Assembly (NCBI GenBank): GCA_016926505.1
Contig: JAFGOM010000097.1
Location: 1-64,000 of the forward strand
Source: Methanospirillaceae archaeon
GTDB lineage: Archaea > Halobacteriota > Methanomicrobia > Methanomicrobiales > Methanospirillaceae
DNA length: 64,000 nt
Direction of reading: 5' to 3'
In this document: positions 8,870 to 16,391 of the stretch, one piece after another
Layout of the letters: each line of letters opens with the position of its first letter
How positions within the stretch are numbered: position 1 is the first letter of the stretch
Notes under the pieces: model-generated
Databases searched by the model: none
What the model saw: only the letters and a program-made list of their open reading frames with translations
Told to the model about the DNA's origin: nothing
Program-made: the position numbers and the translations under genes

Positions 8870-9169
8870 ATGGAGAACGGGCATATCCTGTATCCCTGCT
8901 ACTTCGATGCCACAATAAAGCGCAGGAGTGGAAGACGTGTTCCAAAAACCCTCGCTTCTGATAAACCAACCATCCATGATATCGAAGAAGCTCTCTCCCG
9001 GCTGCACCTCTCGTATACCCGGGAAAATAAATCCCATCCGGCATTCTGGTGGAGACATGACGGAAGACTGATTGTTCCCTTCAAAGGTTCAAAGAATGAA
9101 CTGATACGATCCGTTGCTGCCGGCATTGATGTAAAGAAGGCCGGGATACAGAAAAGCCGGAAGCGATAA
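8870..9169 (+). CDS. srp19: Signal recognition particle protein SRP19
   Basis: SRP19 binds the tips of helices 6 and 8 of SRP RNA and allows SRP54 to assemble. The ATG at 8870 gives 99 residues starting MENGHILYPCYFDATIKRRSGRRV, the standard archaeal N-terminus; the open frame extends 11 codons upstream without family similarity. Other segments are the central helix region DIEEALSRLHL and a basic tail KKAGIQKSRKR. The PHP gene starts two bases after its stop, so the two are probably cotranscribed. Confidence 0.92.
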   Translation: MENGHILYPCYFDATIKRRSGRRVPKTLASDKPTIHDIEEALSRLHLSYTRENKSHPAFWWRHDGRLIVPFKGSKNELIRSVAAGIDVKKAGIQKSRKR

Positions 9170-9171
9170 CG

Positions 9172-9822
9172 GTGTATGACCTGCATACCCACACCCTTTT
9201 ATCAGACGGAGAACTTCTTCCGGCTGAACTGCTCCGCAGGATGGCGGTGCTTGGATACACGGTTGTTGGCATCACCGATCATGCTGATTTATCAAATATC
9301 GTCTCTATCCTGAGCGCTCTTAACCGGATGAGAGAGACTGCTGCACGGCATGGTGTCAGGCTTCTTACCGGGGTGGAATTAACCCATATCCCCCCTCCTG
9401 AGATCGCTTCCTGTGCTGCTCTTGCTCAGGAACAGGGAGCAGATATCGTCGTGGTACATGGAGAGAGTCCGGTCGAGCCGGTAGCTCCCGGTACCAATGC
9501 TGCTGCCTGTTCCTGCCCTCTTGTCGATATTCTTGCCCATCCCGGCCTTATTAGAGAGTCAGAAGCGATCCTTGCAGCAGCAAACAGGGTATGTCTCGAG
9601 ATCACCTCACGGGGGGGTCATAACCGGACCAACGGGCATGTCGTGCGGATTGCAGAAAAAACCGGATGTACCCTTGTTGTGAACTCTGATGCTCACTCCC
9701 CTTCCGACCTGATGACTGCGCGCGACCGGGAACTGGTTGTGAGGGGGTCCGGCCTTAATCCGACTGAATGCGAATCCATATTGAATATAAATCCTTCGCT
9801 GCCGTTTTTTCAGGAATTATGA
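9172..9822 (+). CDS. PHP-domain phosphoesterase (histidinol-phosphatase-like)
   Basis: A 216-residue PHP metal-dependent phosphoesterase. Metal ligands are visible as DLHTHTLLSDGE (3-14), GITDHAD, VHGESP, DILAHPG, and the terminal NSDAHSPSDL. The family includes histidinol phosphatases (HisK type) and nucleases; the length and HxHTxxSDG pattern fit a small stand-alone phosphatase, but the substrate cannot be read from the sequence. The start is GTG at 9172, two bases after the SRP19 stop; no later start would keep the first metal ligands. Confidence 0.85.
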   Translation: MYDLHTHTLLSDGELLPAELLRRMAVLGYTVVGITDHADLSNIVSILSALNRMRETAARHGVRLLTGVELTHIPPPEIASCAALAQEQGADIVVVHGESPVEPVAPGTNAAACSCPLVDILAHPGLIRESEAILAAANRVCLEITSRGGHNRTNGHVVRIAEKTGCTLVVNSDAHSPSDLMTARDRELVVRGSGLNPTECESILNINPSLPFFQEL

Positions 9823-9835
9823 TATAACGGTTTGG

Positions 9836-9861
9836 AGTTACTTTATATAGTAATAGTAACT
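9836..9861 (+). promoter_or_regulatory. Dyad over the gar1-tfb promoter
   Basis: agttact (9836-9842) and agtaact (9855-9861) form a perfect 7-bp inverted repeat around a TATA-like core, ttatatag; a second TATA-like run, tatatata, follows directly. It lies 58 bp before the gar1 start. This looks like a promoter with an operator over the TATA box. Confidence 0.45.
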
Positions 9862-9918
9862 ATATATATGCCTTGCTAAAGAATTCAGAGCGAAGAGTTT
9901 TTTTAGCGGGGGAACCGG

Positions 9919-10146
9919 ATGGTCAGGACACTGGGAAGAATACATCGTACCTGCGGGAGTCGCATCGTTATTGTTGAATGTGATGCTGCCAAACTTCCCC
10001 GGTTATATGCCAAGGTGATTGACCACAGGTGGAAGCCGGTTGGAACACTTATCGAGATTTTTGGCTCCATAAAAACCCCGTATGCAGCCGTGTTATGTTC
10101 AAAAGCAGGTGAACTAACCATCGGCGAAAAACTATTTGTCAAGTAG
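9919..10146 (+). CDS. gar1: H/ACA ribonucleoprotein subunit Gar1
   Basis: Gar1 is a core protein of the H/ACA RNP that guides pseudouridylation; it contacts Cbf5 and helps substrate turnover. The 75-residue protein is the minimal archaeal form: a single six-stranded barrel (TLGRIHRTCGSRIVIV ... VGTLIEIFGSIKTPYAAV) without Gly/Arg-rich tails. It is 15 bp upstream of tfb, an arrangement common in methanogens, so the pair is an operon. The start follows gcgggggaaccgg, a plausible ribosome site. Confidence 0.92.
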   Translation: MVRTLGRIHRTCGSRIVIVECDAAKLPRLYAKVIDHRWKPVGTLIEIFGSIKTPYAAVLCSKAGELTIGEKLFVK

Positions 10147-10161
10147 GAAGTTGGAGACGAT

Positions 10162-11175
10162 ATGTCTGAAGAACTTGAGAAGTTAAAGATTTTACAGAAA
10201 GAACGCGAGGCATTAAAGACCCGGCTTACCGGGAAGGTCGTTGAGAAGCAGAAGACTGTTGAAGACCAGAACGAGACCGTCTGTCCTGAATGCGGGAGCC
10301 GTCAGCTCGTCCATGACTATGAGCGGGCTGAGCTCGTATGTCAGCAGTGCGGTCTTGTTCTTGATGCCGAGTTTATTGATCGTGGTCCTGAGTGGCGGGC
10401 GTTTGATCATGACCAGCGGATGAAGCGGTCCCGTGTCGGTGCACCCATGACCTTTACCATTCATGACAAGGGTCTCTCGACCATGATCGACTGGAGGAAC
10501 CGTGACAGTTATGGGCGTGCCATCTCGTCAAAGAACCGTGCCCAGTTGTACCGGCTCAGGAAGTGGCAGAGGCGTATCAGGGTATCAAATGCAACCGAAC
10601 GGAACCTTGCGTTTGCCCTTTCCGAGCTGGACCGTATGGCATCGGCTCTCGGTCTCCCGAGAAACGTGCGGGAGACCGCTGCGGTCGTATACCGTGATGC
10701 CGTTGACAAGAACCTGATTCGGGGACGAAGTATTGAAGGGGTTGCGGCAGCAGCACTTTATGCAGCGTGCCGGCAGTGCAGTGTGCCCCGGACGCTTGAT
10801 GAGATTGCTGAAGTCTCCCGTGTCTCGCGAAAGGAGATCGGCAGGACCTACCGGTTCATCTCGCGGGAACTCGGGTTAAAACTTCTTCCGACCTCACCGA
10901 TAGATTACGTGCCCCGGTTCTGTTCCGGTCTCCAGTTAAAAGGAGAAGTACAGTCACGGGCGGTTGAGATTCTCCGGCAGGCCGGTGAGCGGGAACTTAC
11001 GAGTGGACGCGGTCCGACCGGTGTTGCTGCGGCTGCTATCTATATATCTTCCATTCTTGGCGGAGAGCGGAGGACGCAGCGGGAAGTGGCAGAGGTTGCC
11101 GGGGTGACCGAGGTTACCATCCGGAACCGCTATAAGGAACTGGCTGAAAAACTGGATATAGAGATCATTCTCTGA
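10162..11175 (+). CDS. tfb: Transcription initiation factor TFB
   Basis: TFB bridges TBP-bound promoters and RNA polymerase. At 337 residues it has the zinc ribbon C41-x2-C44...C60-x2-C63, the B-reader/linker segment [12 protein letters not shown], and two cyclin repeats (about 145-235 and 240-337) with [17 protein letters not shown] and [15 protein letters not shown]. The second repeat ends in the helix-turn-helix [22 protein letters not shown] that reads the BRE. The N-terminal 35 residues are a charged coiled helix, which is longer than in many TFBs. It is cotranscribed with gar1 and followed by T6 at 11179-11184 and then tRNA-Ala. Confidence 0.96.
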   Translation: MSEELEKLKILQKEREALKTRLTGKVVEKQKTVEDQNETVCPECGSRQLVHDYERAELVCQQCGLVLDAEFIDRGPEWRAFDHDQRMKRSRVGAPMTFTIHDKGLSTMIDWRNRDSYGRAISSKNRAQLYRLRKWQRRIRVSNATERNLAFALSELDRMASALGLPRNVRETAAVVYRDAVDKNLIRGRSIEGVAAAALYAACRQCSVPRTLDEIAEVSRVSRKEIGRTYRFISRELGLKLLPTSPIDYVPRFCSGLQLKGEVQSRAVEILRQAGERELTSGRGPTGVAAAAIYISSILGGERRTQREVAEVAGVTEVTIRNRYKELAEKLDIEIIL

Positions 11176-11185
11176 TTATTTTTTG

Positions 11186-11257
11186 GGGCTCGTAGATCAG
11201 GGGAAGATCGTTACGTTCGCAACGTAAAGGCCGCGGGTTCAAATCCCGCCGGGTCCA
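11186..11257 (+). tRNA. tRNA-Ala (CGC)
   Basis: 72 nt, no encoded CCA. Acceptor GGGCTCG/CGGGTCC contains G3-U70, the alanine identity pair. D arm GATC/GATC, anticodon arm TTACG-TTCGCAA-CGTAA with anticodon CGC, T arm GCGGG-TTCAAAT-CCCGC, discriminator A. It follows tfb by 10 bp. Confidence 0.95.
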
Positions 11258-11262
11258 TCTTA

Positions 11263-11270
11263 TTTTTTTT
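11263..11270 (+). terminator. Oligo-T terminator after tRNA-Ala
   Basis: T8 starting 6 bp past the tRNA 3' end, a standard archaeal termination signal. Confidence 0.5.
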
Positions 11271-11367
11271 GTTTTATTGAACAGATCTATGAAAGACAGA
11301 TCACACGGTAATCTTTTCATTTAAATCCGAGAAAGTATATTTAATAAGATACAACATAGGATAAAAT

Positions 11368-11649
11368 ATGAGATATATTTCATCAGCAGAGATACGATCT
11401 AATCCTGCACTTCTGTGGAAAGAAGATGAAGAACCAGAGACCATTATCACCGTCAATGGCAGACCTCGTGTGATTGCACTCTCAATTGATGGGGATCCAG
11501 AGGGAATACTGCATCTCATCAGACGAATACGTGCTGAGAGATCTCTTGAACAGATGTGGCTGACCAGTGAAATGGCAGGAACCTCTCATATGACTATGGA
11601 AGAGATTAATGCAGAAATTGCAGATGCAAGGAAAAAAAGCCAGTCATGA
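11368..11649 (+). CDS. Phd/YefM-type antitoxin
   Basis: A 93-residue putative antitoxin. The N-terminal half resembles Phd/YefM DNA-binding folds (MRYISSAEIRSNPALLWKE ... ETIITVNGRPRVIALSI), where the strand ending in 'NGRP...ALSI' is diagnostic. The charged helical C-terminus would wrap the toxin. It overlaps the PIN toxin gene by 4 bp (ATGA), typical of translational coupling in such pairs. It probably represses its own promoter in the AT-rich region upstream. Confidence 0.78.
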   Translation: MRYISSAEIRSNPALLWKEDEEPETIITVNGRPRVIALSIDGDPEGILHLIRRIRAERSLEQMWLTSEMAGTSHMTMEEINAEIADARKKSQS

Positions 11650-12050
11650 TAGATCGGGTCGTTGTTGACACCAATGTTTTAGTCTCTGCACTCATCAGCC
11701 CGTATGGAAATCCTGCGATTATTATCAGGTTAATTGTATCAGGTTCACTTCGGTTGGTACTGGATAACCGTGTATTTCAGGAGTATCTGCATGTGCTTTT
11801 TAGACCAAAGTTCCAGTTTACTCAAGAACAAAGAGATGGCATACTCATATTTCTAAAGAATGAGGGATTGTGGACAGTTCCTGCACCCCTGTTTCTTGAT
11901 CTCCCCGATCCCGCAGATCTGCCTTTCATAGAGTTATCTCTTCATATACAGGCACCAGTGATTACCGGGAATACCAGGCATTTCTCTTCTTATTGTAATG
12001 TTCTGACTCCGGCTGATTTTTTGGAACAGTATAAGAAGAAAGGGATATGA
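11646..12050 (+). CDS. PIN-domain toxin (putative VapC-like RNase)
   Basis: A 134-residue PIN-domain nuclease of the COG1569 kind. Acidic residues of the metal site are in VVDTNVLVSAL (N-terminus), FQEYLHVL, and DPADLPFIELSL; the final ITGNTRHF segment is also typical. PIN toxins cleave RNA, often tRNA or rRNA. It is paired with and overlaps the upstream antitoxin gene. The target cannot be predicted. Confidence 0.82.
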   Translation: MIDRVVVDTNVLVSALISPYGNPAIIIRLIVSGSLRLVLDNRVFQEYLHVLFRPKFQFTQEQRDGILIFLKNEGLWTVPAPLFLDLPDPADLPFIELSLHIQAPVITGNTRHFSSYCNVLTPADFLEQYKKKGI

Positions 12051-12353
12051 TACCACCGATCGTGGCTCTGATTACTTTGTTGGAAACAGATAAACCCTTA
12101 CAATAGGAGTTAAAAAGGGAAAGCACAGGAAAATTCATCTCCTTTTTTAGATCTCCGTTTCCAGATGTTTCACACTCTTCCGGTGTAATACCTGCCGGTT
12201 TTACTACAAAAAGAAGAATTCCTTAATCAAGACTCCCGTTTTTACAGCCCAATAATAAGCATAATGCATCCAAATTTGGAAAAAAGAATGATTTGAAAAA
12301 TTCCTGAACATGAATTAGTATTCGAGAATGGTATCCAACGATTCTCATAAAAA
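12051..12353. other. Intergenic region between two toxin-antitoxin pairs
   Basis: About 300 bp, AT-rich, between two converging pairs. I see no gene, repeat or strong hairpin. Confidence 0.5.
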
Positions 12354-12866
12354 TCAGTGTATCTGGGAGATTAATCTGATAATCTCTGTATATTGTAAAA
12401 TCCCGATTCTAAAGCCTTCAGAGATCATTTTATTGACTATCGATATTGCTTTATCTTTAGATATCTCTTTTTTTGAGGTAAGATAAAACAAAATGAAAAA
12501 AGAACCTCTCGTTTCAACCTGAAACATCTCTCCAATCTCTCTGGCTATCCTGTCATCAATAATTGCGGTTCCACGCAATTGATCAGCAAGAGCGAGAACT
12601 TCTATCTCTCCTTTATGAAGATCGCGTTTTAATCCATCATATTTTATTATCTTATCAATATCAGGAACCACTATAGAAAATACTTCATTTTTGATGAACT
12701 GATCAACAATCTCTGCATCAGGATATCCTGATTCCCGTCCTTTTATCACTACTTCATCATAGACCATTGGTGGAAGAGTTAACTCTGCAGGTATTTTTGT
12801 AATCAGGTGAAGTGCACCGGTTCGAGCCAGATAAATCAACGGGGATGAGTCAAAAACAAATATCAT
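12354..12866 (-). CDS. PIN-domain toxin, DUF3368 family
   Basis: A 170-residue PIN-fold nuclease. It starts with FDSSPLIYLARTGAL, keeps an acidic pair in HKGEIEVLALADQL and ends the metal site with AIIDDRIAREIG, the three DUF3368 signatures. The C-terminal half is longer than in minimal VapC. Its start overlaps the stop of the upstream UPF0175 gene by 4 bp, which supports a toxin role with that protein as antitoxin. Confidence 0.82.
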   Translation of the reverse strand: MIFVFDSSPLIYLARTGALHLITKIPAELTLPPMVYDEVVIKGRESGYPDAEIVDQFIKNEVFSIVVPDIDKIIKYDGLKRDLHKGEIEVLALADQLRGTAIIDDRIAREIGEMFQVETRGSFFILFYLTSKKEISKDKAISIVNKMISEGFRIGILQYTEIIRLISQIH

Positions 12867-13168
12867 AATCTCATTGCAGCTTCATAATCATCCTGAATTT
12901 CCTCAACTGACAGATTCAGATGAACATTTCTCTGTTTCATGTATTCTATCATCTCTCTGATGGAGATTCCAGATAATTCTGCAGCTTTTCCGATTGAAAT
13001 TCGTTTATCCTGATATTGTTCCAGGGCATACTTCTTTAATTCTTCATTTAATCCTGAATGTAATGCGATTTTAATCAGTGTTGTACGGTCAAGTGATGTG
13101 AGCTCTAATAACGTATCGATCTTCTGTAAGAGATCAGGAGGCGGACGGATTGAGATTACGGCACCCAT
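12863..13168 (-). CDS. UPF0175 antitoxin
   Basis: A 101-residue protein. Residues 45-80 carry the UPF0175 signature, EQYQDKRISIGKAAELSGISIREMIEYMKQ, a helix-turn-helix. The N-terminus (VISIRPPPDLLQKIDTLLELTSLDRTTLI) resembles a ribbon-helix-helix, so two DNA-binding modules may be combined. UPF0175 proteins are the usual partners of DUF3368 PIN toxins, which is exactly what follows here. Confidence 0.82.
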   Translation of the reverse strand: MGAVISIRPPPDLLQKIDTLLELTSLDRTTLIKIALHSGLNEELKKYALEQYQDKRISIGKAAELSGISIREMIEYMKQRNVHLNLSVEEIQDDYEAAMRL

Positions 13169-13389
13169 GTTTACTAATTATAAATTTGTAAACATAATAA
13201 TTCTACGGCATCCCATACACAAGTATGTGAGTCTGTGACAAGACTCCGGTTTTATCATCTGCACGATGCTCTGATATTATCTGAAGTAGCCAGCACTCAT
13301 CTGCATCAGGAATCTAGGCAGCTTCTGATTCTGGGATACCGAAAACGTTGCAGTTTTTGCGTGATCAGGGAGAGAAAAAGGGTCTGACA

Positions 13390-13623
13390 TCAGACCAAAA
13401 GCTCATCTCTGACTTCGTTGAGAGTCTGGATACGACCTGCCTTTATATCAAAAAAACTCTGATTTATATCTTCGATCTCGTCATTACTCAATGGATCATC
13501 GTCAAGCACCATTCGTGCCAGCCTTTTGATGACATCATCATACGTCTCCCGTGGAGTAATTTTGAGATCATCCAGAAGTGCCTTGGTTTCTTGTGTTATT
13601 CTGACGGGAGTGAAAAAAACCAT
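13390..13623 (-). CDS. Orphan antitoxin-like protein
   Basis: A 77-residue protein starting MVFFTPVRITQETKALLDDLK (ATG at 13623; the frame extends upstream but into hydrophobic, unrelated sequence). The body, RETYDDVIKRLARMVLDDDPLSNDEIEDINQSFFDIKAGRIQT in pattern, matches the antitoxins that precede RelE toxins at 22726 and 47771 in this window: a ribbon-helix-helix-like start, then a 'D-x-K-AGR' tail. No RelE toxin follows; the sequence after its stop encodes nothing similar. It is either a solitary antitoxin or the remnant of a pair. Confidence 0.65.
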   Translation of the reverse strand: MVFFTPVRITQETKALLDDLKITPRETYDDVIKRLARMVLDDDPLSNDEIEDINQSFFDIKAGRIQTLNEVRDELLV

Positions 13624-14056
13624 AAAAATATAGTACCGTATGGCAGGGAATATGTATCGGAAGTGTCTGTAAAAGATACATGAGATCGGAATTAACCGGG
13701 AAAAAAACATTTGAAACATAAAAGAAGCAGATATATTTCAGTTTTTTCACAGGGATACATCCCATAAACGGATTGTTTACCGTTCAAGTGAAAACCGGAT
13801 TGACTCCTGGACTTCATTACGCGAGAGAGATATCCGCAACGGTACCTATCTCTCTCTCCAGTCTAACTTTATCTATTGTACGGATCTGATACCATAACGC
13901 TGTCGATTCTTTGCGTAAACCACCAGTTCCGGAAGGAAGAAGAACTTAGTCTGGATAGATAACTCGTTCCCTTGATTTTCGTGAAGGTAATGGGATACCA
14001 TTCACAACAGGAAGCATTTCGTCTATTGTTTGGTGACTGACCACAAGCGAATCGTA
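13624..14056. other. Intergenic region without clear gene
   Basis: About 430 bp. Short frames on both strands (for example minus 13869-14060) have no family signature. Plus-strand frames around 13750-13900 are open in two phases but start nowhere convincing. It may hold decayed coding sequence. Confidence 0.4.
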
Positions 14057-14257
14057 TCATGGAGATTCTATTACAATGGACTTCAGTGAAACCGAGGGAA
14101 CGTGTTCTGTAACGTTAAGAATCTCAATCCCGACAAGATTATTCTTCTCATCGTAATCAAGAATTATTCCAGGCTTTACTTCTTCAGAATCTGATATTAT
14201 GGTATCTGAAAGACGCATATACAACGAATCAGTCTCTTTATCAACAGTAACTCTCAT
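14057..14257 (-). CDS. DUF2283 family protein
   Basis: A 66-residue protein of DUF2283, recognisable from the pattern VTVDKETDSLYMRL ... PGIILDYDEKNNLVGIEILN. The family is common beside DUF4258 genes in mobile or accessory regions and is suspected to act as an antitoxin-like partner. It overlaps the upstream DUF4258 gene by 4 bp. Confidence 0.85.
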   Translation of the reverse strand: MRVTVDKETDSLYMRLSDTIISDSEEVKPGIILDYDEKNNLVGIEILNVTEHVPSVSLKSIVIESP

Positions 14258-14499
14258 AGTTGAATCCTCCTGTCAAAAAATACGGTAATTATTTGAGGTG
14301 GATCTGATATTGGATTAATAATAACCCTCAATACTTTTCCATCTGCCTCCGGAATTGGCTTTAAATAATGTATCTCATCATGCTGCCGTTTTTCTGTCAT
14401 CACTGGCTCATGAAATGTGCGGATTATCCAATCTTCCTGAATAGTACGCTCATGCATCATTATTCGTGCATGAGCAGTATACTTCAAAAAGACGTCCAT
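14254..14499 (-). CDS. DUF4258 family protein
   Basis: An 81-residue protein of DUF4258. The N-terminal 'THHAxxRMxER' type segment reads YTAHARIMMHERTI, and the C-terminal strands VLRVIINPISDPPQIITVFFD resemble the small RelE/BrnT-like barrel. Together with the overlapping DUF2283 gene it forms a likely toxin-antitoxin-like pair, with this one as the putative effector. The toxic activity is inferred from context only. Confidence 0.78.
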   Translation of the reverse strand: MDVFLKYTAHARIMMHERTIQEDWIIRTFHEPVMTEKRQHDEIHYLKPIPEADGKVLRVIINPISDPPQIITVFFDRRIQL

Positions 14500-14649
14500 A
14501 TACTATCTATTGCTATTACATCAGATATGTCTGGTGGTAATATAGGATTATTTTAGCGAAATTATGTGAATACCAGAGAATAGTCTGAATAATATCTGAT
14601 TCCGAAAAAGAGACCAGGGACTACATGGAAAACCCACACATATGAAAAA

Positions 14650-15033
14650 TTACTTTTCCTCCCCCCGGTGTATCCACTCTGTTATCTCCTTATACTCGCC
14701 AACCGGATCCCCTTCTTTTTTCACGATATAACCACCGTTTGCCCTGATATCTGCAGCAGCTGCCGGATCGCAGTCATAGCCGGAGTACAGGATAAACCGG
14801 GTGGTGACTTTTGCACGCCTGAGGGCCCGGAGCAGATTACTGCCGTGCATCCCTGGCATGGACTGGTCAGCGATAATCACATCATACTTATCAGGATCAT
14901 CAAGAACCGCTGCAAAGGCCTCGTCACAGGAGAGAAGACCGTCGACCTCACAGTCACCGAACTCCCGGAGATACAGGGATCCGATCTCAAGGATCGAGGG
15001 ATCATCATCAACAAAGAGAACCCGGACCATCAA
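14650..15033 (-). CDS. Stand-alone response regulator (REC only)
   Basis: 127 residues, one receiver domain and no output domain. The acidic pocket is D10-D11, the phosphorylation site is D56 in VIIADQSMPGM, and the conserved Lys lies in YIVKKEGDP. The gene overlaps the upstream sensor gene by 4 bp, so the two form a two-component pair. Single-domain regulators of this type in methanogens probably act through protein contacts. The nearby pilin genes are a possible target but no direct link is shown. Confidence 0.9.
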   Translation of the reverse strand: MMVRVLFVDDDPSILEIGSLYLREFGDCEVDGLLSCDEAFAAVLDDPDKYDVIIADQSMPGMHGSNLLRALRRAKVTTRFILYSGYDCDPAAAADIRANGGYIVKKEGDPVGEYKEITEWIHRGEEK

Positions 15034-16067
15034 ACACCCTCACTGTTATCTTCTTCTTCCGGCTCCCGGTAACACGGGCGGGGAACCAGAAACTCCATGC
15101 AGATGCTCTCGTCGGCAGTCTCTTCTCTTTTGATAGTAATACCGGTTGCCGCAAAGATCTCCTCAATATAAAAAACAAACAACCTGCGGTTTTTACTCCT
15201 GCTCTCAGGGGAAAAAAAATCCTGCTCTGCTGCCGGTGCAATCCTCGTGTCATGGTACTGTATCAAAAGGCCATCTTCATATCTCTCACAGGAAAGCGCA
15301 ATAGAGCCCGGTCTCGCATCCCGGCTGCTCTCAAAAAGAAAGATCTCAAGAACCCGGACAATCAGGGGATCTGCAAAGACAGAAAACCCGGGACAGGAGC
15401 AGGATATGGTAACCGGTCCGGGAAGGATCGTTTTTTTCACAGCATCACGGAAGGTATCCTTAAAGAGAAACCAGGCCGGATCTTCCCTGCCGATACCCTC
15501 AAAATCCCGGGTTGCAAAAAGGATATCCCGGATCTCCTCTGCTGCGGTATCGATCGTCTGCAGCCGGGCTATTGACTTCTCATCTGCCGGTACCCGGAAT
15601 AAAAGACCGACATACCCCCTGATAGTCTCTATCTTGTTTAGGATATCATGCCGTGCAGTACTGCCGACAAGCGCAAGTATCCGGGTCAGTGTCTGCAGCC
15701 GTCTCTCGCACCGTCTTTGTTTCGTGATATCACAAAGAATGAAAAGAGTCGCGTTCTCTCCTGATGACAGGCTGACAGAAGCGGTTGCAACCGATACATG
15801 CCGCCACCGGGAGTTTCTGTCTGGAAATGATATCTCCTCTCTTATCGGTTCCTGCTCTCTCTCCGGTGACCGGGAAGGAGAGACGAGACGGGTCAGGATT
15901 CCCCCTCCGAACGCTTCGAGCCGCTCTCCGGTAACCGTCCCGGGACGGCACCCCAGTATCTCTTCTGCCTGCCGGTTTGCATACAGAACGCTTCCTTCTT
16001 CACTCACCAGCATGACCCCGTCTGTCACGAGAAACGGAAGGGTAGTGTACCACTGCTCTTCTGTCAA
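15030..16067 (-). CDS. PAS-domain histidine-kinase-like sensor with degenerate ATP site
   Basis: 345 residues, no membrane segments, TTG start at 16067 (the only start before an in-frame stop upstream). A PAS domain covers about 5-118 (DGVMLVSEEGSVLYANRQAEEILG to CDITKQRR). A dimerisation helix with the phospho-acceptor follows in STARHDILNKIETIRGYV. The C-terminal ATP-binding region is eroded: where an N box is expected it reads LEIFLFESSRDAR without Asn, and the DxGxG motif is replaced by YHDTRIAP. It may therefore not bind ATP in the usual way. The gene is coupled to the downstream response regulator. Confidence 0.82.
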   Translation of the reverse strand: MTEEQWYTTLPFLVTDGVMLVSEEGSVLYANRQAEEILGCRPGTVTGERLEAFGGGILTRLVSPSRSPEREQEPIREEISFPDRNSRWRHVSVATASVSLSSGENATLFILCDITKQRRCERRLQTLTRILALVGSTARHDILNKIETIRGYVGLLFRVPADEKSIARLQTIDTAAEEIRDILFATRDFEGIGREDPAWFLFKDTFRDAVKKTILPGPVTISCSCPGFSVFADPLIVRVLEIFLFESSRDARPGSIALSCERYEDGLLIQYHDTRIAPAAEQDFFSPESRSKNRRLFVFYIEEIFAATGITIKREETADESICMEFLVPRPCYREPEEEDNSEGV

Positions 16068-16385
16068 TCCGGATTCACCCGCCTCTTTCGCTCAATACCC
16101 ATTTTGCATGCAGATAAAACATCGGCACTCTGATAAACAGAAACTGCCGGAAGTTCTGTCTTCTTCTCTCCTGCTCCCGGGTCTTCCCAAAGGTAATACT
16201 CGATATGCTTTCGGATTATTTTAAATGTACTTTGGAACAGAGGTACGCAGGAGAAGAGAAAGAGGGGGGTGATTGCCTGATACCGGTTCGGGTTTTGTCA
16301 CAGTTCTCTCGAGGAATGAGAGAAATCCACGATTCTCCCGATTCCACCAACAGAATTAAATATCCCTCCTGAGTTATATATAGAT
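16068..16385. other. Intergenic region, divergent promoters of sensor and pilin genes
   Basis: About 320 bp. A TATA-like run, aattaaatatcc (16354-16365), sits some 30 bp before the pilin ATG, and a second, ttatatata (16374-16382), 10 bp before it. The first would give an almost leaderless transcript. No ribosome site is evident before the pilin start. Confidence 0.4.
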
Positions 16386-16391
16386 TTGTCA

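Noticed and set aside
13869-14060. 63-codon minus-strand frame
   Set aside because: No family similarity and an improbable composition; opposite frames are equally open.
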